Positions 1-9,132 of a stretch of DNA of 64,000 nt are shown here, in pieces; positions within the stretch are counted from its first letter, which is position 1; each line of letters starts with the position of its first letter. This DNA comes from Paenibacillus sp. NAIST15-1 (GTDB taxonomy: Bacteria; Bacillota; Bacilli; Paenibacillales; Paenibacillaceae), in assembly GCF_001894745.1 (NCBI RefSeq), contig NZ_BBYF01000006.1:186001-250000 (forward strand), written 5' to 3'. The position numbers and the translations under genes were made by a program. A model generated the notes under the pieces. It was not told the origin of the DNA and made no database searches. It worked only from the letters and a program-made list of their open reading frames with translations.

Positions 1-845
1 GGCAGCGGGTCTATACCGTCGGGCATGCAAATGAACTTGCGCAATTCATGAGTCGCATTCGGCTTTGTATCCCACCAACTTAACAAAGGATAAGGCGATC
101 CTTCATGGTGAAAGCGCCTCCACCAATCATAACTTGCCGGCTTGGCAATCAGCTCATTGTGTTCAGCGGCGTTGGCATCCAGCTTCTCCAGCGACATCAC
201 TACTGTAAACGCTTGCAAATCAGCGGGGTCTGCTTCTGTTAGCGCATGAGGCTCCCCTGTCATCTGCTGTGATTCAGCACCAACGATATATTCAACACCT
301 GCGAGCGGCAGCACGTCACCACATTCTGTTGCATCTACGTAATATTGTCCAGTGAGTACTGTCTTCTCTCCTGTAATTCGATTGAGCACGGTGATGTCTT
401 GTACGGCATCGCCTTGCGTGTGCGCTTCAAGCGGAACCGTATGATACAAAATGTGCAGACGCCCTTCCTCAACATGAGGGCGAAGCCACGCTTGCAGCAG
501 ATCATGCGCAACATTCGGCTCGTGACACAGCCGGCTTACCCATCCATTCCCCGGATTGAAAGTATTGTCGTATGCATCTCGATCCTGCAGCAGCTCCGGC
601 TTCACAAGTGCAGCATAATAACTCCGAATCTGATTGCGGAATACTCGATAAGCAGCAGTACATCCTGTTTGTTCAATCCATGGGTGTTCATCTGGTGGAA
701 CTGCTTGACTGGTAAGCTGGCCGCCAATCCAGTCCGTCTCTTCTGTCATGATCACTTCTAGGCCCCGATTCGCCAGTGTCCAAGCTGCCAGCGTTCCCCC
801 AAGCCCTCCACCAATAATGACAACGTCTGCCTTCCTCGTATTCAT
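1..845 (-). CDS. FAD-dependent oxidoreductase (3' end beyond window)
   Basis: The gene starts at ATG 845 and runs off the left edge, so about 281 codons are visible. The N-terminus has the dinucleotide-binding fingerprint VVIIGGGLGGTLAAW followed by a glutamate-rich turn and WIGGQLTSQ. This is typical of the FAD_oxidored family (PF12831-type) of Bacillota. YVDATECGDVLPLAGVEY near residue 180 is the second typical motif, where the flavin domain returns. The family oxidises undefined, often sugar-like, substrates, so no substrate is proposed. It is divergent from the LapA-like gene. The start is supported by a GGAGGGA ribosome site a few bases upstream. Confidence 0.85.
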   Translation of the reverse strand, partial: MNTRKADVVIIGGGLGGTLAAWTLANRGLEVIMTEETDWIGGQLTSQAVPPDEHPWIEQTGCTAAYRVFRNQIRSYYAALVKPELLQDRDAYDNTFNPGNGWVSRLCHEPNVAHDLLQAWLRPHVEEGRLHILYHTVPLEAHTQGDAVQDITVLNRITGEKTVLTGQYYVDATECGDVLPLAGVEYIVGAESQQMTGEPHALTEADPADLQAFTVVMSLEKLDANAAEHNELIAKPASYDWWRRFHHEGSPYPLLSWWDTKPNATHELRKFICMPDGIDPL

Positions 846-958
846 GAATGTCCCTCCATTCACTTCCAGATCATTCCTCCCATGATCATATCATGACATG
901 TCTGTATTATGAATCCTTTTTCCATAATGAAAATATTTGATTGGAGCAACCATTCAAC

Positions 959-987
959 TTGTGGCGAATGAAGTCGAACATTATACT
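959..987 (+). promoter_or_regulatory. Sigma-A-type promoter for the LapA-like gene
   Basis: TTGTGG (959-964) and TATACT (982-987) are separated by 17 bases, close to the vegetative consensus. The site lies about 40 bases upstream of the LapA-like start at 1030 in the divergent region with the FAD oxidoreductase. Confidence 0.5.
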
Positions 988-1029
988 GAGAATAGATACA
1001 TAAACATAATGGTAAGGAGGCTACCTGCA

Positions 1030-1419
1030 ATGCGTATTCAATGGTCCCTGCTAGCAGGACTTATATTTGCGCTCATTACGGCGATATTTGCAGTCATTAA
1101 CGTGAATCCAGTACAAGTGAATCTCTTGTTCGGCACGTTCGATGTACCGCTCATTCTTCTCATTTTGGGCTGCACCCTGCTTGGAGCTGTAATTGTCGGT
1201 TCATACAGCATCTACCTGCAGTTCCGCTCCCAGAAGAAGATTAAGCAATTGGAGCATCAGCTTGCTCAATATACAGGCGACGCTGACACTAGCTTGTTCG
1301 AGAATCATGAATCGACAAACAACCTGGAAGAATTGCATCCTCATGGCGACAGCACGACAAATGAGGATTTAACAGGACTCACATCAAGCACAGCCAATTC
1401 GAGCAAGATTGATCACTAG
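1030..1419 (+). CDS. LapA-domain (DUF1049) small membrane protein
   Basis: 129 residues. Two hydrophobic segments (about residues 5-25 and 38-60) surround the NVNPVQVNLLFGTFDVPLILLILG motif of the LapA/DUF1049 family, first named for lipopolysaccharide assembly but common in Gram-positives with unknown function. A short coiled-coil stretch (SQKKIKQLEHQLAQY) and an acidic, Asn/Ser-rich tail follow. The start at 1030 is chosen because TAAGGAGG lies 8-9 bases upstream; a longer in-frame extension from 937 lacks a ribosome site and overlaps the promoter. The stop abuts a 12-bp tandem repeat array. Confidence 0.85.
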   Translation: MRIQWSLLAGLIFALITAIFAVINVNPVQVNLLFGTFDVPLILLILGCTLLGAVIVGSYSIYLQFRSQKKIKQLEHQLAQYTGDADTSLFENHESTNNLEELHPHGDSTTNEDLTGLTSSTANSSKIDH

Positions 1420-1422
1420 CAC

Positions 1423-1578
1423 CAGTACTTGCATCAGTACTTGTATTAGTACTTGCATCAGTACTTGTATTAGTACTTGCATTAGTACTTGCATCAGTAC
1501 TTGAATTAGTACTTACATTAGTACTTACATTAGTACTTACATTAGTACTTACATTAGTACTAGTCTCAGAACTAGTAT
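1423..1578. repeat. 12-bp tandem repeat array with palindromic AGTACT core
   Basis: Eleven head-to-tail units of the form (C/T)AGTACTT(G/A)(C/T/A)AT fill 1423-1554, followed by two degenerate units. The last four good units (1507-1554) are identical, which suggests recent slippage. Each unit contains the palindrome AGTACT. The array starts 4 bases after the LapA-like stop codon and ends about 90 bases before the M42 gene. Because 12 is a multiple of three, reading frames stay open and give an antisense Ser-Thr-Asn-Val repeat ORF, not believed to be a gene. Confidence 0.9.
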
Positions 1579-1667
1579 TTGCATTAACATTAACACTGAT
1601 TAACACTGGTATTTAGCGTTTAGCGATTAAATCGTACCCATTTATCATATCAAGGAGGAATACAGTC

Positions 1668-2753
1668 ATGACTGCACCTGATCATTCAACTATTTCATCA
1701 CAACCCTTCCAAGCGATAATTGACGAAAATTACGTAACTTCCTTCCTGCTCGAATTGCTTAATACACCGAGTCCAACAGGCTATACCCACCATATTATGG
1801 CCCGCATTGGCCGTGAAGCGGAACAACTCGGATACGCATTCGAGCAGACTCAAAAAGGCTGTGGCGTCATTAAGGTAGCAGGAGAGAAGCACGATTCGAA
1901 CAAAGTCATCGGATTGTCTGCCCATGTCGACACGCTGGGTGCTATGGTACGATCCATCCATGCTGATGGCACACTTCGCTTAACTTCCCTAGGCGGATAT
2001 ATGTCTAGTTCCATGGAGAATGAATATTGCCACATACATACTCGTGACGGTCGTACATACACAGGAACAATTATGACGAACCACCCTTCCGTGCATGTAT
2101 ACAGCGACGCACGCGAATACGCACGTGAAGAGAAGAACATGATTGTGCGCATCGATGAGCTTGTACATACCAAGAAAGATACCGAGGAACTTGGCATTCG
2201 CACAGGTGATTACGTTTCATTTGACGCACGTCCTGTACACTTGCCAAATGGATTTATTAAGTCGCGCCATCTGGATGACAAAGCTAGTGTAGCTGCCTTA
2301 TTCGGATTGCTGGAGAGCATGAAGCGCCACGCATGGCAGCCAAAGCACGATATTGTCATTTTCATTACGAATTACGAAGAAATCGGACATGGCGCATCCT
2401 ACATTCCCCAGGAAATAACGGAGATGCTTGCTGTTGATATGGGAGCTATGGGCGATGATCTGTCTTGCAAGGAGACGGACGTGTCCATCTGTGCGAAAGA
2501 TTCATCCGGGCCTTACGACTATATGATGACGGGCACTCTTATTGCTCTGGCAGAACGAGAGGGAATCGAGCATGCAGTTGATATTTACCCTCACTATGGT
2601 TCCGATGCTTCAGCTGCGCTTCGCGGTGGCAACAACATCCGTGCTGCCTTAATTGGGCCAGGCGTTCATGCCTCACATGCGATGGAACGCACTCATCAGC
2701 GGGCAGTAATCAATACAGCACGCTTGATTGCTGCATACATCACAGAGGAATAA
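1668..2753 (+). CDS. M42 family metallo-aminopeptidase
   Basis: 361 residues, the usual length for the M42 (glutamyl/tetrahedral aminopeptidase, FrvX-like) family. Visible motifs in order: SAHVDTLGAM (first metal His and Asp), KSRHLDDKASV (bridging Asp), NYEEIGHGAS (catalytic Glu pair), AVDMGAMG (metal Asp) and GPGVHASHAMERTH (last metal His). These make an active dinuclear zinc or cobalt peptidase likely. It would act in the cytoplasm, trimming N-terminal residues from peptides as a large oligomer. AAGGAGG precedes the start. The gene stands alone between the 12-bp repeat array and the YhdH-type reductase. Confidence 0.92.
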   Translation: MTAPDHSTISSQPFQAIIDENYVTSFLLELLNTPSPTGYTHHIMARIGREAEQLGYAFEQTQKGCGVIKVAGEKHDSNKVIGLSAHVDTLGAMVRSIHADGTLRLTSLGGYMSSSMENEYCHIHTRDGRTYTGTIMTNHPSVHVYSDAREYAREEKNMIVRIDELVHTKKDTEELGIRTGDYVSFDARPVHLPNGFIKSRHLDDKASVAALFGLLESMKRHAWQPKHDIVIFITNYEEIGHGASYIPQEITEMLAVDMGAMGDDLSCKETDVSICAKDSSGPYDYMMTGTLIALAEREGIEHAVDIYPHYGSDASAALRGGNNIRAALIGPGVHASHAMERTHQRAVINTARLIAAYITEE

Positions 2754-2873
2754 GAACCTGATCCCTTATAATAAATGCTGTCTAAATGTCAACTCTGAAG
2801 CGAGTGATATCAGCCTGTCTTCTACCTAATTACACATAAGCAGCATGGAATGAAAGGGAGGTTCGAAGGTAAG

Positions 2874-3881
2874 ATGAAACAGCAATTTGCAGCGTTATGG
2901 ATTAACCAGCAAACGGATGGGATGCTGGATGTAAGTGTTCAACAATGTACCCCCGAGCAATTGTCAGCGGGAACCGTAACGATTCGTACCGCGTATTCTG
3001 GATTGAACTACAAAGACGCGCTTGCCTGCTCGCCAACAGGAAATATCGTAAAATCATACCCCTTCATCCCCGGAATTGATGTATCTGGGGTCATCATTGA
3101 ATCAGAGGATAAACGATATTCGGCAGGACAGCGTGTACTAGTAACGGGATATGGGCTAGGCGTAACCCATACGGGCGGTCTCAGTGAGATTGTCCGCGTA
3201 CCAGGCGATTGGATCGTTCCACTCCCCGATTTGCTCAGCCTAAGGGAAGCGATGATATTCGGCACAGCGGGTCTCACTGCTGCTCTCGCTGTCGAACGGA
3301 TAGAACGCCATGGTATTACAACTGATAAAGGCCCTATCCTTGTTACTGGTGCGACAGGCGGAGTCGGCTCCATCGCAGTCTCTATGCTGGCACAGCTCGG
3401 ATATGAGGTTGCCGCTTCTACAGGTAAAGCTCAGTATGAAGAGTTACTTCGTTCTCTTGGTGCCAAGCAGATTGTTGCACGTGAGGAACTTCTTCCAGAG
3501 CGGCCTCGGGCTCTCGATAAGCAGCGCTGGGCAGGAGCGATCGACGTCTGTGGCGGCGCGATTCTTGCCTCTGTCCTAGCGTCCCTCCATTACGGCGGGG
3601 CTGTGGCCGCAACAGGAATGACGGCTGGTGGAACTTTGCCGGCTTCTGTCTTCCCATTTATTCTGAGAGGGACCGCCTTATATGGCATCGATTCTGTATT
3701 CGTACCGAGTACAGATCGTGTCCGCCTCTGGTCACGAATCGCGGCGGAGTGGAAGTCATTCACCCATACCCCGAACTGGATTCATGAATTGCAGCTGACT
3801 GATGTCCATAGCTATCTCAACCAGTTGCTCCAGGGCCAATCATCTGGGAGAGCCATCGTCAAGATTGGCGAAGATGAATAA
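2874..3881 (+). CDS. YhdH/YhfP-type quinone (acrylyl-CoA) reductase
   Basis: 335 residues of the zinc-free medium-chain dehydrogenase/reductase superfamily. The substrate-binding part has YSGLNYKDALACSPTG and FIPGIDVSG; the NADPH fold has ILVTGATGGVGSIAVSMLAQLGYEVAASTGK. Both are hallmark stretches of the YhdH/AcuI subgroup, which reduces acrylyl-CoA or quinone-like enones. The start at 2874 gives the expected N-terminus (MKQQFAALW) with GAAGG close upstream; an ATG at 2850 would add eight residues of poor fit. The exact substrate is unknown. Confidence 0.88.
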   Translation: MKQQFAALWINQQTDGMLDVSVQQCTPEQLSAGTVTIRTAYSGLNYKDALACSPTGNIVKSYPFIPGIDVSGVIIESEDKRYSAGQRVLVTGYGLGVTHTGGLSEIVRVPGDWIVPLPDLLSLREAMIFGTAGLTAALAVERIERHGITTDKGPILVTGATGGVGSIAVSMLAQLGYEVAASTGKAQYEELLRSLGAKQIVAREELLPERPRALDKQRWAGAIDVCGGAILASVLASLHYGGAVAATGMTAGGTLPASVFPFILRGTALYGIDSVFVPSTDRVRLWSRIAAEWKSFTHTPNWIHELQLTDVHSYLNQLLQGQSSGRAIVKIGEDE

Positions 3882-3931
3882 CAGTATGAATTGCGATTAA
3901 TCGGCAGAATTGTTGAACGGTTTGCCGTACG

Positions 3932-3985
3932 AAAAAAAGAGCAGGAACCTCACATGGGGACTACCCACTGAGGTTACCTGCTCTT
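3932..3985 (-). terminator. Rho-independent terminator of the STM3941-like gene
   Basis: A near-perfect 16-bp stem with one bulge (3937-3952 with 3969-3985) is followed, on the minus strand, by seven T residues. It lies 12 bases after the minus-strand stop at 3997 and also faces the plus-strand YhdH-type gene, so it may serve both. Confidence 0.85.
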
Positions 3986-3996
3986 CTCTTATTCGC

Positions 3997-4527
3997 CTAA
4001 GTATGTTGCGACTTGGCACGATCCCAGCGTACGAGCATCTCTTGAGCCACTTGCTCCAGCGAGCCTCGAATGCCAACCTTTGGGATGTTGATCTGCGTAT
4101 CAACGAATGCTCGGTTCGCTGACATGAGCGAACGTTTCCAGCCTGGACACCGAGCAAGGAATTCTTCCGGATTGGCCATCTTCACTCCCAGGAAGGATTG
4201 GCCCATCATATCGTACACTTTAATTTCTTCTACCTCTGACCACGATACTCTCCCTGCTGCCCCAAGCGAGGCTTGATCATAGAAGGCATCCGCTGTCAGG
4301 ATGACAGCTGGCTTAGGGACTAACATGCGGTATGCGCAATATACACCGCTCATACCGAAAAATACGACACTTACTCCCCCTAGAAGCACGACTCCACCTT
4401 CATTTTGCATGAGCATGACCATTCCAATCGCAATAAACACTATGGAACATAGGAACATGACGATTAACTTGCGCTTACTAGGATATATCACTATATCATG
4501 TGGTGCTGGTTCATACTTCCCCATCAT
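3997..4527 (-). CDS. STM3941/PH-like membrane-anchored protein
   Basis: About 176 residues. Two adjacent hydrophobic segments (about 22-65) follow IVIYPSKRKLIVMFL, an arrangement seen in the STM3941 family of bacterial PH-like proteins. The C-terminal part (VSWSEVEEIKVYDM through NIPKVGIRGSLEQVAQEM) has the beta-rich pattern of such domains. Function is not established. The start at 4527 is chosen because AAGGGA lies 8 bases upstream; a GTG at 4545 has no spaced ribosome site. It is downstream of, and co-oriented with, the ABC-F gene. Confidence 0.6.
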   Translation of the reverse strand: MMGKYEPAPHDIVIYPSKRKLIVMFLCSIVFIAIGMVMLMQNEGGVVLLGGVSVVFFGMSGVYCAYRMLVPKPAVILTADAFYDQASLGAAGRVSWSEVEEIKVYDMMGQSFLGVKMANPEEFLARCPGWKRSLMSANRAFVDTQINIPKVGIRGSLEQVAQEMLVRWDRAKSQHT

Positions 4528-4630
4528 ACGAACGCTTCCCTTCACTCCGCTGATATTCCATCGTAGTTGCTTCGATCGCTATAATCATCGATGAACTATG
4601 GTGTATTCACATTCACTCGAACCAGCAGCA

Positions 4631-6556
4631 TTATTTCGACTTCTCAGCCTCGATTTGCTCCGCTAGCTCGCTTAAATAAGTCCATCTCTCCATCAAATGC
4701 TCCAAGAGCTTCTGAGCCTCCGCATCTTCCTTCATCAGCTCCTGCAAGCGTACTGAATCATTGAACGCTTGTTCCATATCTTGCTGGATACGTTCAATAT
4801 TGCTTTCCGCTTCCATGATTCGTTCCTCAATCTGTTCATACTCCCGCTCTTCCTTGTATGACATCTTGAGCTTAGGCTTGCGCTCCGATCGGCCCGCAGG
4901 ATCTGCAGCAGTTCCTGTCTTCACTGTTGGCGTGCCGCCTTCTGTATTCGCCGCATGTGCATGCTTAGCTCTCCATTCCATATATTCGGAGTAATTGCCA
5001 ACATGCTGGGAGACACGACCGTTCTCAAACGACCAAATACGTTCTGCCACTCGATCTAAGAAGTAACGATCATGAGATACCGTAATAACAACGCCAGGGA
5101 AGTCATCCAAATACTGTTCCAGCACAGCAAGTGTCTGTACATCCAAGTCATTCGTAGGCTCGTCAAGGAGCAGCACATTCGGCGCTTCCATCAAGATACG
5201 AAGCAGTTGAAGGCGTCGCTTCTCACCACCGGACAGCTTGCCAATCAATGTCCATTGCATTGTAGGGCTGAACATGAACCGTTCGAGCATTTGTGCAGCC
5301 GTTACGGTATACCCCTCGGCGGTTTGCACGGTCTCTGCTCCCTCACGTATATATTCGATGACACGAAGGGATTCATCCATCTCTTCATGTTCTTGTGTGA
5401 AGAATCCAATCCGAACCGTAGGACCGAGCACAATTGTCCCTTGCTGAGGTTCGCGCTTGCCTGCAATGACACGAAGCAATGTCGACTTGCCGCTTCCATT
5501 TGGCCCTATGATACCAATGCGATCCCCTGGAACTGCGATGTAGCTGAGATCCTTGAACAGCTCCCGTCCCTCAATCGAACATCCCAGAGACTCAATCTCC
5601 ATGATCTTCTTCCCTAGCCGTGCAGACATCGCAGATATCTCCACTTGACCGTTCTTCGCAGCAGGGTTATCGGCCTGTAATTCCTCAAAGCGCTGAATTC
5701 GCGCCTTCTGCTTCGTCGACCGAGCCTGTGCCCCGCGCCGAATCCATGCCAGCTCATTACGGAGCAAATTCTGACGCTTATCCTCCGAGGCTGCTTCACG
5801 CGCCTCACGATCTGCCTTCAATTCAAGGAAACGCGTATAATTCGCTTCATAGAAATACGCGCGTCCTTGATCTAATTCAATCATGCGATTCGCGACGCGA
5901 TCGAGGAAATAGCGATCATGCGTAATCATAATCAATGCACCGCTGCGCTTCTGAAGCAATGATTCCAACCACGCTACGGTCTCATTATCAATATGGTTCG
6001 TAGGTTCGTCCAGCAGCAGAAGATCCGAAGGATGAATAAGTGCTGACGCAAGCGCCACACGCTTACGCTGGCCACCTGAGAGATCGCCCATTCGGGCATC
6101 GAAGCGCTGAATCCCCAGACGGGACAGGATCGTCTTCGCATCGCTCTCAAGCTGCCAAGCCTGGAGGCGATCCATGTCGTCACTCGCGCGTACCAAGCGA
6201 TGCTGTACTTGCTCATCATTCGGTTGGGAAGATGCTGCTTCCAAGCACGCGGTATACGTCCGGATTGCGACCATTTCTGGGGCATCCCCACCCATCACCT
6301 GATCCAATACAGTTGCATTAGGATCAAATTCCGGCTCCTGCGGCACAAATTGAACCCGAACGCGGCTGCCAACCATGATCTTGCCTTCCTCAACGGGCTC
6401 TAATCCCATAATCGTACGAAGGAATGTAGATTTCCCCGTCCCATTTACCCCAACAATTCCGAATCGATCCCCTTCTTCGATTCCGAATGATACGTCTTTA
6501 AATAAAGTTTTGTCCCCATAACTTTTACTTAGTTGTTCAATCGTCATTACATGCAT
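4631..6556 (-). CDS. ABC-F family ATPase (YfmR/Uup-like)
   Basis: 641 residues with two nucleotide-binding domains and no membrane domain. Walker A motifs GVNGTGKST and GPNGSGKST, signature motifs LSGGQRKRVALA and LSGGEKRRLQLL, and Walker B LLLLDEPTNHID and VLLLDEPTNDLD are all intact. The linker between domains and a charged C-terminal coiled coil (about 570-640) match the Uup/YfmR branch of ABC-F proteins, which bind the ribosomal E site and relieve stalling. The start at 6556 follows GGAGGA by 9 bases; seven extra residues upstream have no support. Confidence 0.92.
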   Translation of the reverse strand: MHVMTIEQLSKSYGDKTLFKDVSFGIEEGDRFGIVGVNGTGKSTFLRTIMGLEPVEEGKIMVGSRVRVQFVPQEPEFDPNATVLDQVMGGDAPEMVAIRTYTACLEAASSQPNDEQVQHRLVRASDDMDRLQAWQLESDAKTILSRLGIQRFDARMGDLSGGQRKRVALASALIHPSDLLLLDEPTNHIDNETVAWLESLLQKRSGALIMITHDRYFLDRVANRMIELDQGRAYFYEANYTRFLELKADREAREAASEDKRQNLLRNELAWIRRGAQARSTKQKARIQRFEELQADNPAAKNGQVEISAMSARLGKKIMEIESLGCSIEGRELFKDLSYIAVPGDRIGIIGPNGSGKSTLLRVIAGKREPQQGTIVLGPTVRIGFFTQEHEEMDESLRVIEYIREGAETVQTAEGYTVTAAQMLERFMFSPTMQWTLIGKLSGGEKRRLQLLRILMEAPNVLLLDEPTNDLDVQTLAVLEQYLDDFPGVVITVSHDRYFLDRVAERIWSFENGRVSQHVGNYSEYMEWRAKHAHAANTEGGTPTVKTGTAADPAGRSERKPKLKMSYKEEREYEQIEERIMEAESNIERIQQDMEQAFNDSVRLQELMKEDAEAQKLLEHLMERWTYLSELAEQIEAEKSK

Positions 6557-6803
6557 GAATTCCGTTCCTCCAATCAAGCGTCGGCCATCTATAACGAAGG
6601 TGAAGCTGCAAGCGAACTAGGCTCGCTTTACTTCATCCCCTTATAACCTTTTATCCTAACCCATAGACACATTCTATCTATCCAGATAGCAAATAGCTGT
6701 CAACAGTACTTAGTGCAGATCATCTATCTGCCTATCTCCGCTCCCATCATCGAAAGAGGAGAACCTTCGGTTCCCCCCTTGCACGCGATTAGGTATGAAG
6801 CTG

Positions 6804-7382
6804 CTAGAGCGGTATGCCCTGCTTACAGCCATTCACAAACAACTCAGATGCGAACTGAATCCGCTGCCGCAAATCCTGGTTAGAGAAGGTCGGATTAAAT
6901 AATATATCCATCTTGAGCATATCGAGCATACCGATAAATGATTTGGCATGAAGGAGAGGATCTGGCAAATTGAAATCCTCCATCGAGCTTGCGATTCGCT
7001 GTACATAACTCTTCATGAAGTTGCACAGCGCCTCCATCATTTCCGGATCCTTATTTGGCGCCTTGAAGAACAGCTTCGTATACTCTCTGCGATTATAATA
7101 ATATTCCAAATGATGCTCGGCAACGAAACCTAGACTTCCCGCCAAGGAGTCCCGCTCAAGCAGCCCCTGATCCAACTCTTGCAGAAATTGCTCAAAGCCT
7201 TGCATCATCATTACGGTAAACAGCTGCTCTTTGCTCTCGAAATATAAATATAGCGTTCCTTTGGCAATACCTGCCTTGTCAGCTATATCCGACATTTTCG
7301 TTTCATAAAAACCATTCGAACCGAAGAGTTCATAAGCCGCGTCCATAATCAACTGCAGCTTGTCACCCTGTCCATAACTCAC
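6804..7382 (-). CDS. TetR family regulator
   Basis: 192 residues. The N-terminal helix-turn-helix reads MDAAYELFGSNGFYETKMSDIADKAG...GTLYLYFESKEQLF, a canonical TetR DNA-binding domain. The rest is a helical ligand-binding domain with YYNRREYTKLFFKAP, resembling YerO/FadR-like repressors of Bacillus. The start is placed at GTG 7382, 8 bases after AAGGAGG; an upstream ATG at 7412 would place the ribosome site inside the gene. The regulated target is unknown. Confidence 0.88.
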   Translation of the reverse strand: MSYGQGDKLQLIMDAAYELFGSNGFYETKMSDIADKAGIAKGTLYLYFESKEQLFTVMMMQGFEQFLQELDQGLLERDSLAGSLGFVAEHHLEYYYNRREYTKLFFKAPNKDPEMMEALCNFMKSYVQRIASSMEDFNLPDPLLHAKSFIGMLDMLKMDILFNPTFSNQDLRQRIQFASELFVNGCKQGIPL

Positions 7383-7497
7383 TCGGTTCACCTCCTTGTA
7401 CGCTGCTGCCATGGTTACTTACATTCTGCTTCGACTATAACATGAGACAGGAATGTTGTCGATTTCAATTGCATGACAATTGATCAACTCTTTTCGC

Positions 7498-8367
7498 CTA
7501 TAACAGCAGAATGACAACAATAGACATCAGCCCGCCGGCACAAGAAGCAAGCAAGTTCACGTTATCATTATTTAACCAGGATAGGCCGCGGATGTGCTTG
7601 GTTGCTGCACCGCAGTGCATAAGCCGCTCAGTCGACGCCCCGCAAGCGTTGCATTGATATCCTGCTTGGATAGTTGCCCCCAGCAGGGAATCGACTAATG
7701 CGCCTGCAGTACCGCCAATTGATGCTGCGACTATGATAATCAGGAAATAGGTCCAATTCAATCCTTCAACAGGCTCTTGGCCTATGATTGCATGCTGCAG
7801 GATCATCAAGCACATTGCCGCCATTCCAATCGTGAACGCGCCTGCAACCGACGCCAGGGTTCCGAGGAGTGATATCGCCCCTGAAGTACCCGCTTCGACT
7901 TGCTTGCCACTTAACAGTGAGCGTGGTAATCGACGGCTCAGGCTGCCAATTTCGGTTGCCCATGTATCTGCATTCACGGTCGCCATTACCCCAATGAACA
8001 GCCACAGCCAATAGGGACTCGGCCAAATGAAATTGACGATGCATAGCAGCATCCCAATTCCACCATTTGCGAATACTTGTCCAGCATCACGCTCGCCTGT
8101 CTTCTCATAAATCTGATCCAGATGGGCCTTCTTCCGTTTCTTCCATTTCGACCAGAAGGTCGAAGATATGAAGAAAGTAAGCAGCAAGCCAAACCAGACA
8201 AGATCACCGCAGCTATAATAAATCGTACCCATGATCACGGCTGCAGCAGCCCCGGATCGTGTTAATGCACGCTTCCACAGGGCTGTTCCTGCTACAGCAG
8301 CGCTGCCGATAAATCCGATCAACCACGGATTGATGCTAAGCCCGAGTTCAATCCAACGATGGAGCAT
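7498..8367 (-). CDS. DUF92 (TIGR00297) polytopic membrane protein
   Basis: 289 residues and at least six hydrophobic segments. The stretch GQVFANGGIGMLLC, the conserved ATVNADTWATEIGSLSR and PGTSGAISLLGT-like EAGTSGAISLLGTLAS identify the DUF92/TIGR00297 family. Plant and cyanobacterial relatives include phytyl-phosphate kinase (VTE6), so a polyprenyl-phosphate role has been suggested for the family, but none is shown here. AAGGAGG precedes the start. A short gap separates it from the FAH-family gene upstream; the two may be co-transcribed. Confidence 0.85.
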   Translation of the reverse strand: MLHRWIELGLSINPWLIGFIGSAAVAGTALWKRALTRSGAAAAVIMGTIYYSCGDLVWFGLLLTFFISSTFWSKWKKRKKAHLDQIYEKTGERDAGQVFANGGIGMLLCIVNFIWPSPYWLWLFIGVMATVNADTWATEIGSLSRRLPRSLLSGKQVEAGTSGAISLLGTLASVAGAFTIGMAAMCLMILQHAIIGQEPVEGLNWTYFLIIIVAASIGGTAGALVDSLLGATIQAGYQCNACGASTERLMHCGAATKHIRGLSWLNNDNVNLLASCAGGLMSIVVILLL

Positions 8368-8396
8368 TGTAGCCCTCCTTACGTTCTACCATACCA

Positions 8397-9086
8397 TCAC
8401 CGCTCAACAGGAGGCTTGGCTGTAATGCGACAGCTGCCAACCAATTCTTCACCAAGTTTAAGCACCAATTCATCATGCTCTTCTATCGGCCCTACACCGG
8501 CTGGTGTGCCTGTGAAGATGATGTCGCCTGCACCTAGCCCATAATGCTCGGCAATGTGGTTGATAAGCACATCGATAGAGAACAGCATGTCCCGTGCTGT
8601 ACCGGATTGAACAGCTTCTCCATTGCGTAGAAGGCTGAATGGCGAATCGAGCAATGCCTCAGTTCCTGGATACGGAAGGAAGTGTGTAATCGGGGCAGAA
8701 TGCAGCACCCCCTTCGCCGCCATCCACGGATGACCCTTGCGCTTCAACACATCCTGAACATCACGCAGCGTAAAATCAATGCCCAGCGCATAGCCGTCAA
8801 CTGCCTCATCTGCAGTCATGCCTGGCTGCACGGTTGTTCCGATATGCAGGACAAGCTCTAACTCATGGTGAACGGCTCCCAGATGCAGCGGAAGGGGCAG
8901 CAGTGTCCCTTCTGCTACGCTATGAACCGCATGAGATGGCTTCATAAATACCATTGGCTCTTGCGGAACCTCGTTGCCAAGCTCGGCAGCATGCATGCGG
9001 TAATTACGGCCAATGCAATACACATTACGAATATTAGAAGGATCTATCTCTCCTGTAAATTGCGACTTTACTGGATTCATGTTCAT
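8397..9086 (-). CDS. Fumarylacetoacetate hydrolase-family protein
   Basis: 229 residues, a single FAH C-terminal domain. Metal ligands appear in HHELELVLHIG (E-x-E) and LGIDFTLRDVQ (Asp), with KGVLHSAPIT and DIIFTGTPAGVGP as the other family blocks. Such single-domain members are oxaloacetate decarboxylases, acylpyruvases or isomerases of aromatic meta-cleavage; the exact substrate cannot be read. The start at 9086 (MNMNPVKSQ) follows GGGGGAA; a GTG five codons earlier overlaps that ribosome site. It begins about 45 bases downstream of the CapA-like stop. Confidence 0.85.
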   Translation of the reverse strand: MNMNPVKSQFTGEIDPSNIRNVYCIGRNYRMHAAELGNEVPQEPMVFMKPSHAVHSVAEGTLLPLPLHLGAVHHELELVLHIGTTVQPGMTADEAVDGYALGIDFTLRDVQDVLKRKGHPWMAAKGVLHSAPITHFLPYPGTEALLDSPFSLLRNGEAVQSGTARDMLFSIDVLINHIAEHYGLGAGDIIFTGTPAGVGPIEEHDELVLKLGEELVGSCRITAKPPVER

Positions 9087-9132
9087 CCGTTTTTCCCCCA
9101 CTTCATATGCAATTCATTATGATAAGTATAAG

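Noticed and set aside
1423-1578. CRISPR array
   Set aside because: Units are 12 bp, contiguous and without spacers; no cas genes are present. The 240-bp repeats also lack spacers.
1379-1606. Ser/Thr/Asn repeat protein on the minus strand
   Set aside because: The frame is simply the 12-bp array read antisense, overlaps the LapA-like gene and has no ribosome site.
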